Origin: an uncultured Clostridia bacterium
Lineage (GTDB): Bacteria; Bacillota; Clostridia; TANB77; CAG-508
Assembly: GCA_948739805.1 (NCBI GenBank)
Contig: CAPYID010000047.1
Span: forward strand, 1 to 12,698
Length of the DNA: 12,698 nt
Direction of reading: 5' to 3'
Shown here: positions 1 to 7,152 of the stretch, one piece after another
How the letters are laid out: each line of letters begins with the position of its first letter
Numbering within the stretch: the first letter of the stretch is position 1
Made by a program: the position numbers and the translations under genes
The notes under the pieces: generated by a model
Told to the model about the DNA's origin: nothing
The model's database searches: none
What the model saw: only the letters and a program-made list of their open reading frames with translations

Positions 1-66
1 TGTAAGATTTTGTTGTAAATCTTATTAATTTATAAATATATTATACGAGAAAGGAAATGATAAAAA

Positions 67-689
67 ATGAAAGTAGATTCAGAGCAATTTTTCGATAGTA
101 TTTTTTTATCATACAATAAAATTTTAGAGAGATTACATGTATTAGGGATAACAACTAAAAATGGTAAAGAAATATCAGAACTAGATTTAAGAAGTGCTAT
201 AGATATAATGATAAAAAAACATCCAACATGTAGATGGAGAAGTGAAAAATTAGAAGTAGAAAATATTTTGTTTTAGTAGAGGGATATTACTGGTTGACTC
301 AAGTCTATTTTCAAAAAGAAAAAACATTAATAGATGCTGATATAGATTTTTTTAAACTTAGAATAAAACAATATGAAGAGTTATTAAAAGTAAATCATAA
401 TAAAAATTGGTGGAATGAAGATATGGAGATAAAGCAACTATGTAAGTATTTTAATAGAGAAGATATTACCATTAGAAAAGCAGTTAAGAAAATGTGTGAT
501 GATGGGTTAGATGAATATAAATTATTAGTTAATAATAAAGTTGTAATTTCTAAAGAAGGAGTGGAATGGATTTGTAAAAATGTATTTAAACAGAAATATG
601 TAGAATTGTTGGAACAATATAAGATGGAGTTAACTGAGAAGTATATTGAGGAAGGTTATCCTTATGATAATTTCTTTTGGAAAAATTAA
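67..689 (+). pseudogene. Frameshifted hypothetical protein with putative HTH
   Basis: I do not recognise the family. The first reading frame starts at ATG 67 after an AAAGGAAA ribosome binding site and stops at 274-276. A second frame, open from about 246, continues to 689 and reads YFVLVEGYYWLTQVYF across the first stop. The two halves look like one protein of about 206 residues split by a -1 shift (or one missing base) between about 246 and 276, perhaps in the A-run near 260-263. The first part (HPTCRWRSEK) and the second (EKTLIDADIDFF, KYFNREDITIRKAVKKM, YKMELTEKYIEEGYPYD) are soluble and charged, and the middle segment resembles a helix-turn-helix. No CGG lies at the break, so it differs from the four +1 sites elsewhere. 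The TTG at 294 as an independent start is less likely because it has no ribosome binding site. It could be decayed accessory or phage-type DNA, or an indel error. Confidence 0.55.
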
Positions 690-775
690 AAAATAATAAA
701 AAACTATTGCATAATAAACAAATGTTTTGTAGTATGTAACAAACAAAAATAAATTAGAAAATAACTCATAATTTG

Positions 776-804
776 TTGTTTTAAAAAGTATTTTGTGATA
801 TAAA
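776..804 (+). promoter_or_regulatory. Candidate promoter of the restriction-modification operon
   Basis: TTGTTT (776-781), a 17-bp spacer and TATAAA (799-804), with an upstream TG giving an extended -10 (TGATATAAA). It sits 31 bp before the methyltransferase ATG, and an AAAGGAG ribosome binding site follows. The TGATATAAA -10 recurs at 9353-9361 and 10860-10868. The region from 690 to this promoter holds no gene that I can support. Confidence 0.5.
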
Positions 805-835
805 ATAAGTAATTGGAATAAAGGAGATTATTTTT

Positions 836-1967
836 ATGAATCCAATAATAAAATGGGCTGGTGGAAAAGAAAAAGAATTACCATACATAAAAGAGAACTT
901 ACCAAGTGAAATAGATAGATATATAGAGCCTTTTGTAGGAGGGCGGAGCAGTTTATTTTGAACTATATATTGAAAATTCAGTAATAAATGATAAATCTGA
1001 AGAATTAATAAATTTATATAAATGCATTAAAAATCAAGATAAAGAATTTTTTACTAAATTAAAAGCTATTTATAAAAACTGGGTATTATTAGAAGGTGTT
1101 GTTGAAAATAATGCAGATGAACTATTAAAAATGTATAGAGAGTATTGTAAACAACTTGATAATAAAAATACAAAAGAAATTAAGCAACAATTTAATGATA
1201 GAATATATGCATTTGTAATAAGACATGCTAAAGAATTTAATGGGATATTATCTGCAGAATTTAATATTGAAATAGATAACTTTATTAATGAAATTGTAAA
1301 AAACCTAATTTCTAAAATGAATAGAATGTATAAAATAGAAATTCAAAGAAAAAGGATGAGTGAAAAAGATACTCTTGATAATATTGAATGCGCATTTAAA
1401 AGTGCATTTTATATGCACTTTAGACATTTATATAATGAAGCTGAAAATTTAAATATAAGTATACCATTTTATACAGCAATATTTTATTTTATAAGAGAAT
1501 TTTGCTATGCCTCTATGTTTAGATATAATAAAAGTGGAAAGTTTAATGTACCTTATGGAGGGATAAGCTATAATAGAAAAGAATTTATTAAGAAAATTAA
1601 TTACATAGGAAGTAAGCAAATTAAGGAATATATGAAGAATACTCAGATATATTGTGAAGACTTTGAGGATTTTCTTAAAGAAATCAAACCTAAAAAGGGA
1701 GATTTTATATTTTTAGATCCTCCTTATGATACCGAATTTTCAACATATGCAAAAAATGAATTTGCTAAACAAGATCAAGTAAGACTTTGTGAATATTTAA
1801 AAAATACAAAAGCAAATATAATGTTGATTATAAAGAATACGGATTTTATTTATAACTTATATAATACAAAAGAATTTAAGATAAAAACATTTGATAAAAA
1901 ATATCTTGTTAGTTTTCAAAACAGAAACGATAAAGATGTAGAGCATTTATTGATAACAAATTATTAA
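836..1967 (+). CDS. D12-class (Dam-like) N6-adenine DNA methyltransferase, +1 recoded at CGG 944
   Basis: Transfers a methyl group from S-adenosylmethionine to adenine in DNA, and presumably protects host DNA from the endonuclease encoded 12 bp downstream. The start is ATG 836 behind AAAGGAG. The N-terminus reads NPIIKWAGGKEKELPYIKENLP (SAM-binding motif region), followed by EPFVGG. The frame then meets CGG at 944-946 and would end at a TGA 18 bases after that codon. Skipping C944 restores GGAVYFELY, so EPFVGGGAVYF matches the canonical family motif. From there the frame is open to TAA at 1967. The catalytic motif IV is DPPY at residues 294-297 (codons 1716-1727). The joined length is 376 aa, somewhat longer than Dam, with extra residues between about 60 and 240 that may hold the target recognition domain. 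The family assignment is firm. The GATC-type target is inferred from the partner. Without recoding, the gene would be broken. Confidence 0.85.
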
Positions 1968-1979
1968 GGAGGAAAAACC

Positions 1980-3755
1980 ATGGCATGGGGGTGGAGGACA
2001 AAGCCAAGAAGTGTTATAAAAACTATACAGTGGTTTAAATCATTTGAAAAACTAGAGGGAGAAGATTGGGATTATTCTCTAAAAAAATTAAGTAAAAATA
2101 TGAAGCCTATTCACCCAATTAGAAGGCAGTATTATTTTAATACTCAAATAGATATTGAAGAGTCTCCTATAAAAAATTTATCATATGACGAATATTTGAG
2201 TGGAAATTTTGATGGGGAAGCTGATAGCGAAAGTAATGCAAGAAATGATTTGGCAACATATAAATTTTTTGGTTTGGGATTTATTGACGCTAATGGAAAA
2301 GTTAGAGTTACTAAATCTGGGAAAATGATTGCGAAAGGTAATTTTGATAGCGAGATATTTTTAAAATTATTATTAAAAATGCATTTTCCTTCTATAAATA
2401 CTGGGTATGGAAAAAATTGTTCAAAAGAAAATCCAGTATTTCCATTAAAAATGATAATAAATTTAGTATATGATTTAGAGTATATAAATCGTTTTGAAAT
2501 GAGTCTTGCATTACTATGTAATAATATGAAAGAATATGATAAATTATTAAAGGCAGTAAAAGAGTTTAGAGAAGAGTACATGTCTCTTGAAAATAAGAGA
2601 GATGGTAATAAATGTAATGCATTATATAGAAAAATTGCAGAAAAATATTTTTCTTTAGAGGCAAAATCAGAAGGAACTTATTTTACAATGTGTGATGCAA
2701 TCAATAGAGCATTAAGATTTACTGGCTTATTTAATATATCTGGAAGAGGAAATTATACTAAGGTTAGAATTGCAGAATATGCAAGGAAAAAAATTGAAAT
2801 GCTAAGAAATTTCTATAATTACGATTATATAAAAACCGAAAAACTTGATGAATATATGGACTGGTTTGGTGATTATGATAATATTCAACTTCCATGGGAA
2901 AACGAAAAGAATCGTAAGGATTTAATTGTTGATAAAATAATATTATTAGAAGAAAAAATTGACGAATATAATAGTAAATATGGACTTGATTTAAAGTATG
3001 ATAGTAATTTATACTATAAAGAACTTGACAAGAAAAATAAGGATACTAAACTTAAAGTTATAGAAAATGAATTAGTAGATCAAATTACAAGTTTAAATGA
3101 AAGAATATTTATTCAATATACTTCAAAAACTGAAAGCATTAGAAATGAGATTATTGAAAAGTTTGAAGATATTGTTAGTGGTGATGAAGATATGGCTGCT
3201 TTATGGCTAGAGTGCAACACATGGAAATCACTAGTTGCAATTGATGGAGAAAAAGATGTAAAAAGAAACTTTACTATTGAAGAAGATTTATCACCTAGAA
3301 ATTTTGCACCTGGAACAGGGAACACGCCAGATATGGAATTATATAATGATAAATATATTATTGTACCAGAAGTATCATTAATGACTGGAGTTTTACAATG
3401 GGAACATGAGGCATCATCAGTAATAGATCACGTATTAAATATAATAAAAAAACATAAAACTACACAGGTAACAGGATTGTTTATATCAAGTAGAATAAAT
3501 GTTAGGACAATGTGGCAATTTTTCATCTTAAATAAGGAAAGTTGGATGGGAAATCCTGTGCCAGTTATTCCTTTAACTATAGGGCAATATATGAAGATAT
3601 TAGAATACACATATCAAAACAATTTAGAAATAGATCAATTTAATAATTTATTACAATACATTCATAAAGGAGCAATAAATTGTAAAAATTATGAAATTTG
3701 GGATAAAAATATAGAAAAATACATAGAAGAATGGAAGAAAAAAGAAGTTTCTTAA
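1980..3755 (+). CDS. AlwI-family type II restriction endonuclease
   Basis: 591 aa, starting at ATG 1980 behind a strong AAGGAGG, 12 bp after the methyltransferase stop and so co-transcribed with it. The protein resembles the AlwI restriction endonuclease family. Its N-terminus reads TIQWFKSFEKLEGEDWDY. The C-terminal third contains NTPDMELYNDKYIIVPEVS and WEHEASSVIDHVLNII, then GLFISSRINVRTMWQFFILN and GNPVPVIPLTIGQY. A plausible PD-(D/E)XK core is D451 and E464. AlwI recognises GGATC and cuts outside it; that this enzyme has the same target is inference. The frame is uninterrupted and contains no in-frame CGG; CGT does occur as a sense codon (for example NRK near 2911). Because the nuclease is intact, a truly broken methyltransferase would be harmful, which supports the recoded reading of the upstream gene. 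Confidence 0.8.
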   Translation: MAWGWRTKPRSVIKTIQWFKSFEKLEGEDWDYSLKKLSKNMKPIHPIRRQYYFNTQIDIEESPIKNLSYDEYLSGNFDGEADSESNARNDLATYKFFGLGFIDANGKVRVTKSGKMIAKGNFDSEIFLKLLLKMHFPSINTGYGKNCSKENPVFPLKMIINLVYDLEYINRFEMSLALLCNNMKEYDKLLKAVKEFREEYMSLENKRDGNKCNALYRKIAEKYFSLEAKSEGTYFTMCDAINRALRFTGLFNISGRGNYTKVRIAEYARKKIEMLRNFYNYDYIKTEKLDEYMDWFGDYDNIQLPWENEKNRKDLIVDKIILLEEKIDEYNSKYGLDLKYDSNLYYKELDKKNKDTKLKVIENELVDQITSLNERIFIQYTSKTESIRNEIIEKFEDIVSGDEDMAALWLECNTWKSLVAIDGEKDVKRNFTIEEDLSPRNFAPGTGNTPDMELYNDKYIIVPEVSLMTGVLQWEHEASSVIDHVLNIIKKHKTTQVTGLFISSRINVRTMWQFFILNKESWMGNPVPVIPLTIGQYMKILEYTYQNNLEIDQFNNLLQYIHKGAINCKNYEIWDKNIEKYIEEWKKKEVS

Positions 3756-3780
3756 TAATAGGTATTGAGTTAAACACAAG

Positions 3781-3833
3781 AAAAGCAAAATAAAAGGGTA
3801 ATTAAGTATATTACAATATTATTTTGCTTTTTT
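3781..3833 (+). terminator. Intrinsic terminator of the R-M operon
   Basis: Perfect 13-bp inverted repeat, AAAAGCAAAATAA (3781-3793) and TTATTTTGCTTTT (3819-3831), ending in a T6 run at 3828-3833. The A-rich left arm could let it work in both directions. Confidence 0.8.
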
Positions 3834-3853
3834 ATATTAAAGGAGGATTTTTT

Positions 3854-3988
3854 ATGAGCAAATATACAGATATAAGATATTATAAAAATGTCTACAAAAA
3901 AATAGAAAATAAATTTAATATGCAAGGTGAAGAACAAAAAGATGTTACTAAAAGGCTAGTAGAATATATACAAAAAATAACTTATTAA
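3854..3988 (+). CDS. Small hypothetical protein, 44 aa
   Basis: ATG 3854 follows a strong AGGAGG with 7-base spacing and the frame runs 44 codons to TAA 3988. The product begins MSKYTDIRYYKNVYKKIENK and ends VEYIQKITY: soluble, lysine- and tyrosine-rich, probably helical. I do not recognise it. The following sequence keeps protein-like stretches (for example NYTQDQYIKIIEYYLK near 4020-4065) interrupted by stops, so this could be the head of a decayed longer gene. Confidence 0.45.
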   Translation: MSKYTDIRYYKNVYKKIENKFNMQGEEQKDVTKRLVEYIQKITY

Positions 3989-4185
3989 AAAGAATAAAAA
4001 ACAGAAAAAAATAACATAAATTATACACAAGATCAATATATCAAGATAATAGAGTATTATCTTAAGTAAGTAGGAAAATAATGCTTGGAAATATTGCATC
4101 AAAAATTACAAGACAAAAAACATGTATAATTGACCAAAAAATAAAATAAATATCAAATTAATTTAATAAAATTGTAAAAATATAG
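3989..4185. other. Gene-poor AT-rich stretch
   Basis: No convincing coding region. Short open stretches occur (around 4028-4068 and a 22-codon ATG frame from 4081), but none has both a good ribosome binding site and useful length. Some could be remnants of the small gene upstream. Confidence 0.4.
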
Positions 4186-4222
4186 AAGAAATAATCTAAT
4201 AATTTAGATTATTTCTTTTTTT
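4186..4222. terminator. Strong hairpin with T-tract upstream of spoIIGA
   Basis: 14-bp perfect inverted repeat: AAGAAATAATCTAA (4186-4199) and TTAGATTATTTCTT (4204-4217), followed by T7 (4216-4222). It insulates the spoIIGA promoter, which begins 13 bp downstream, from upstream transcription. Confidence 0.75.
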
Positions 4223-4234
4223 CTACAAGAGAGT

Positions 4235-4267
4235 TTGACAATATTTTAAACAAATACAAACTATAAT
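4235..4267 (+). promoter_or_regulatory. spoIIG-type promoter with 21-bp spacer
   Basis: Perfect TTGACA (4235-4240) and perfect TATAAT (4262-4267) separated by 21 bp instead of about 17. The B. subtilis spoIIG promoter is known for an overlong (22-bp) spacer between near-consensus hexamers, which makes sigma A RNA polymerase depend on Spo0A~P. TTTGACAAT at 4234-4242 is a weak match to the Spo0A box TTTGTCGAA, overlapping the -35. Position directly upstream of spoIIGA-sigE supports the assignment. Confidence 0.7.
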
Positions 4268-4309
4268 AGAACTATCATTGCTATTGGAGGTGAGAAATAA
4301 AAAAATTGA

Positions 4310-4336
4310 AAAATAATTGTTAATAACAATTATTTT
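4310..4336 (+). promoter_or_regulatory. Leader hairpin before spoIIGA
   Basis: Perfect 12-bp arms AAAATAATTGTT (4310-4321) and AACAATTATTTT (4325-4336) around a 3-base AAT loop, in the transcribed leader. A GGAGGT lies at 4286-4291 with no usable start codon at normal spacing. There is no T-run after the hairpin, so it is not a classic terminator. Role unknown. Confidence 0.45.
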
Positions 4337-4374
4337 CCAATTTGAAATTATATTAAGAGAGGAATTTAAACAAA

Positions 4375-5269
4375 ATGACTATATACTTAGATATAGTATT
4401 TGTAGAAAACATAATAATGAATTACATTATTTTATTTGCAACAGGAATTATATGTAAAGAAAAAATTAGGCAAATTAGAATCATTATATCAAGTATCATA
4501 GGTAGTATTTATTCAGTATCATATTACATAACAGAAATTACATTATATGCAACAATAATAGCAAAAATCTTGCTATCAATATCAATGATATATATAGCAT
4601 TTAATTCTAAAAACATAAAAAAAACATTCAAATTATTAATAATATTCTATCTTACATCATTTGCCTTTGGGGGATGTGCATTTGCAATTATATATTACAT
4701 AAAACCACAAAATATACTCTATCAAAACGGTAAATTTATAGGGTTATATCCTATAAAGATTGCAATATTAGGGCGGACTACTAGGCTTTTTAATAATTAA
4801 TATAGCTTTTAAGCTAGTAAAAAACAAGTTAAACATAGATGATATATTTTGTAATCTAAAAGTTTGGAATAATGGAAAAGAGCAGACATTAAGAGCAATG
4901 ATAGATACAGGAAATTTATTAAAAGATCCAATAACAAATTCACCAGTAATAATAATAGAGAAAAATAAATTATCAAATATATTACCAAAAGAAATATTAG
5001 AAAATACCGAGAAGATAATAAATGGGAGATATGAATTTAGTGACGAATACCTTAAATATGCATCAAAATTCAGAGTATTACCATTTTCATCTTTAGGAAA
5101 ACAAAATGGAATGCTATTAGGATTTAAAGTAGACAAAATAGAAGCGGAAATCAATGATGAGGAAATAATTAGAGAAGATGCGATTGTCGGAATATATGAC
5201 AAAAAACTATCAAACAGAAATCAATATGAAGGTCTAATAGGATTAAACTATGTTGAAAAAAGTTGTTAA
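4375..5269 (+). CDS. spoIIGA: SpoIIGA, membrane aspartic protease processing pro-sigma E, +1 recoded at CGG 4774
   Basis: Removes the pro-sequence of sigma E at the sporulation septum in the mother cell. The start is ATG 4375 behind GAGAGGAA. The N-terminal half carries about five membrane segments, beginning MTIYLDIVFVENIIMNYIIL. In the fifth the frame meets CGG 4774-4776 and would stop at 4798-4800 (141 aa, no protease domain). Skipping C4774 gives ILGGLLGFLIINIAFKLVKN, which completes the segment and leads into the soluble protease domain with the catalytic motif MIDTGNLLKDP (Asp at about residue 177, equivalent to the B. subtilis catalytic Asp). The end is at 5269, 30 bp before sigE. The joined length is 297 aa, close to the usual length of about 300. 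The identity is firm from the motif and from synteny with its substrate. The recoding could instead be a sequencing insertion. Confidence 0.88.
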
Positions 5270-5299
5270 CAGCAAATAAGGAAAGGAGAGTGATAAAAA

Positions 5300-6031
5300 G
5301 TGAATATATTAGAGATATTAAAAATCAACATAAACAATATTTATAAAAAGTACATAAATAATGTAGAAGGGCAAAATACAGAAATATATTACATAGGGGG
5401 AAGCCAAACATTACCACCACCATTATCACAAGAAGAAGAAGAAAAGCTATTAGAAAGTTTAGAAAAAAATGATGAAGAAGCAAAAAAAACGCTAGTAGAG
5501 AGAAATTTAAGACTAGTAGTATACATATCAAAAAAATTTGAAAACACAGGAATTGAAATAGAAGACTTAATATCAATAGGAACAATAGGACTAATGAAAG
5601 CAATAAACACATTCAACGTATCAAAAAACATAAAACTTGCAACATATGCATCAAGATGTGTAGAGAATGAAATATTAATGTATCTAAGAAGAACAAACAA
5701 AACAAAAGGAGAAATATCAATAGATGAGCCATTAAAGCAAGATGGAGATGGAAATGAGCTATTATTATCAGACATATTAGGAACAGAAAACGACATAACG
5801 TCAAAAAACATAGAAGACGAAGTAGACAAAAAATTACTAAGAAGTTCAATGAAAAACCTAAACGACAGAGAAAAGCACATAATGGAACTCAGATTTGGAT
5901 TCTGTACAGGCAACGAAAAAACCCAAAAAGAAGTGGCAGACATGTTAGGAATATCGCAAAGCTATATCTCAAGGCTTGAGAAAAAAATAATAGGAAAAAT
6001 GAAAAAGGAAATATTAAGTAAAACAGGATAG
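5300..6031 (+). CDS. sigE: Pro-sigma E, early mother-cell sporulation sigma factor
   Basis: RNA polymerase sigma factor of the mother cell, made inactive and activated by SpoIIGA cleavage. 243 aa from GTG 5300, with AAAGGAG at 5282-5288. The basic, amphipathic pro-sequence (about residues 1-30) ends in EIYYIGGSQTLPPPL, which closely matches the B. subtilis cleavage region. Next come NLRLVVYISKKFENTGIEIE and LISIGTIGLMKAINTF (region 2), then LATYASRCVENEILMYLRR (2.3-2.4). Region 4 reads LNDREKHIMELRFG and then KTQKEVADMLGISQSYISRLEKKI. The length matches the family (239 aa in B. subtilis). The gene is intact and has no in-frame CGG, unlike spoIIGA before it and sigG after it. It is probably co-transcribed with spoIIGA from the 4235 promoter. 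Confidence 0.95.
   Translation: MNILEILKININNIYKKYINNVEGQNTEIYYIGGSQTLPPPLSQEEEEKLLESLEKNDEEAKKTLVERNLRLVVYISKKFENTGIEIEDLISIGTIGLMKAINTFNVSKNIKLATYASRCVENEILMYLRRTNKTKGEISIDEPLKQDGDGNELLLSDILGTENDITSKNIEDEVDKKLLRSSMKNLNDREKHIMELRFGFCTGNEKTQKEVADMLGISQSYISRLEKKIIGKMKKEILSKTG
5967..6005 (+). repeat. 39-bp direct repeat, copy 1 (inside sigE 3' end)
   Basis: Identical to 6089-6127, offset 122 bp. It encodes the SRLEKKIIGKMKK region of sigma E and begins with the 15-bp near-palindrome TCTCAAGGCTTGAGA. Confidence 0.9.
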
Positions 6032-6036
6032 CATGG

Positions 6037-6057
6037 AAAATTTACGAAGTAAATTTT
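6037..6057 (+). other. Hairpin just after sigE
   Basis: AAAATTTAC (6037-6045), loop GAA, GTAAATTTT (6049-6057): a perfect 9-bp inverted repeat. No T-run follows, so it is a weak terminator or an mRNA-stability element at best. Confidence 0.4.
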
Positions 6058-6088
6058 ACAGGCTTAAAAATAGGAAAAGAAAGATTTT

Positions 6089-6127
6089 TCTCAAGGCTTG
6101 AGAAAAAAATAATAGGAAAAATGAAAA
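6089..6127 (+). repeat. 39-bp direct repeat, copy 2 (sigE-sigG gap)
   Basis: Exact copy of 5967-6005, lying outside the sigE gene. It provides an ATG at 6121 in frame with sigG, giving a possible 25-residue N-terminal extension that other sigma G proteins lack and that has no ribosome binding site at good spacing. It probably arose by a short duplication of the sigE end. Confidence 0.85.
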
Positions 6128-6131
6128 GTAT

Positions 6132-6195
6132 AAAAACCCTCATTTTGGAAATAATATTAAAAGCAATATTTTCAAAAGAGGGGGGTCTTTTTTTT
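6132..6195 (+). promoter_or_regulatory. Terminator-like hairpin overlapping the sigG ribosome binding site
   Basis: AAAAACCCTC (6132-6141) and TTTTG (6143-6147) pair with CAAAA (6173-6177) and GAGGGG (6178-6183) plus the T-tract. An inner AATATT/AATATT stem (6153-6158, 6165-6170) closes on loop AAAAGC. T8 (6188-6195) follows, so this has the form of an intrinsic terminator. Yet the right arm is the GAGGGGGG ribosome binding site of sigG, 10 bases before ATG 6196. Folding would both stop transcription and hide the ribosome binding site. This fits the need to keep sigma G from being made from the spoIIG transcript; the role is inferred. Confidence 0.6.
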
Positions 6196-6970
6196 ATGAT
6201 AAAAAAGGTAGAAATATGTGGAGTAAACACATCAAAATTACCTGTATTATCAAACGAAGAAAAGAATAAACTATTAATTAGAATAAAAAATGGAGATGAA
6301 GAAGCAAGAGAAGAATTCATACAAGGGAATCTAAGATTAGTATTAAGTGTAATACAAAGATTCAATGGAAGAGGGGAATCGCCAGACGATTTATTTCAAG
6401 TCGGATGTGTAGGACTAATAAAAGCTATAGACAACTTTGATATAAACCAAGAAGTACAATTTTCAACATATCGGTGTACCAATGATAATTGGAGAAATAA
6501 GAAGATACTTAAGAGACAACAATCCAATAAGAGTAAGTAGATCAGTAAGAGACTTAGCATACAAAGCCATACAAACAAAAGAAGCAATAATGAAAGAAAA
6601 AGGAAGTGAACCAAGCATAGAGGAAATAGCAAAAGCAATGAACATAGACAAAGAAGAACTAGTATTCAGTTTTGATGCAATACAACTGCCAATATCATTA
6701 CAAGAGCCAATATATAAAGATGGAACAGAAAACATATTTGTAATGGACCAAATAAAAGACAACAAAAACACAGATGATAAATGGACAGAAGATTTAAGTA
6801 TAGCAGAAGCTATGAAAAAATTAACAAAGAGAGAAAAAGACATAATAGCAAGAAGATTTTTTGACGGAAGAACACAAATGGAAGTAGCAGATGAAATAGG
6901 CATATCACAAGCACAAGTATCAAGACTAGAAAAAAATGCAATATCAAGAATAAAGAAAACATACAAATGA
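6196..6970 (+). CDS. sigG: Sigma G, late forespore sigma factor, +1 recoded at CGG 6472
   Basis: Directs forespore gene expression after engulfment. ATG 6196 is chosen because MIKKVEICGVNTSKLPVL matches the sigma G N-terminus and GAGGGGGG is well placed; the upstream ATG 6121 lies in the repeat. Region 2 reads NLRLVLSVIQRFNGRG, then DDLFQVGCVGLIKAIDNF and FSTY, after which CGG 6472-6474 appears. In the original frame the protein ends at 6538-6540 (114 aa). Skipping C6472 gives FSTYGVPMIIGEIRRYLRDN, then NPIRVSRSVRDLAYKA, PISLQEPIYKDG and region 4 QMEVADEIGISQAQVSRLEK, ending at 6970. The joined length is 257 aa against about 260 in the family. The inserted position reads Gly where many homologues have Ala. 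The break falls in the core-binding/-10 recognition region, so a truncated product could not work as a sigma factor. Confidence 0.9.
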
Positions 6971-6989
6971 TTTTTATATCAATATTGTA

Positions 6990-7035
6990 GGAGTATTTTA
7001 ATAGCATTAGATTTATTATGCTTTTAAAATACTCC
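6990..7035. terminator. Long hairpin after sigG
   Basis: Perfect 12-bp arms GGAGTATTTTAA (6990-7001) and TTAAAATACTCC (7024-7035), extended inward by TAGCAT/ATGC pairing. No T-run follows, so it is a non-canonical terminator or a 3'-end stabiliser for the sigG transcript. Confidence 0.55.
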
Positions 7036-7042
7036 ATTACTA

Positions 7043-7072
7043 TTGACATTGATGGTTCCAAAAGCATATAAT
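7043..7072 (+). promoter_or_regulatory. Sigma A-type promoter of the Cys-rich repeat gene
   Basis: Perfect TTGACA (7043-7048) and perfect TATAAT (7067-7072) with an 18-bp spacer, 80 bp upstream of the ATG at 7153. This suggests vegetative expression rather than sigma E/G control, despite the location. Confidence 0.65.
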
Positions 7073-7086
7073 AATAAAAAAAGAGG

Positions 7087-7131
7087 GAAGCAAAGGTTGA
7101 ATTTAGCCCTTTTCCAATCAACTTTTGCCTC
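7087..7131 (+). promoter_or_regulatory. 5' leader hairpin
   Basis: Imperfect 16-base arms 7087-7102 and 7116-7131 (core GCAAA-GTTGA against TCAAC-TTTGC, with a G-T wobble), between the promoter at 7043-7072 and an AAAGGA ribosome binding site (7136-7141). Possible attenuator or stabilising element; function unknown. Confidence 0.4.
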
Positions 7132-7152
7132 AAGAAAGGAATAATAGTAAAA

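Noticed and set aside
1716..1720. GATCC (GGATC on the other strand) within the methyltransferase DPPY codons as a regulatory site
   Set aside because: Similar sites occur elsewhere in the window (for example near 4925, 8147 and 8196) and the actual specificity is unknown, so no special meaning is supported.
836..1967. CGG simply reassigned to another amino acid
   Set aside because: A reassigned codon would keep the zero frame, but the conserved motifs continue only in the +1 frame at all four sites.
2144..2581. Long open frames on the - strand opposite the endonuclease, sigE, sigG and nuclease genes
   Set aside because: They are antisense shadows of well-supported + strand genes, with Leu/Phe/Ser-rich low-complexity translations and no ribosome binding sites.
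6121..6195. ATG 6121 as the sigG start
   Set aside because: It lies within the duplicated 39-bp repeat, lacks a well-placed ribosome binding site, and adds residues not found in sigma G; ATG 6196 fits both the family N-terminus and the GAGGGGGG site.
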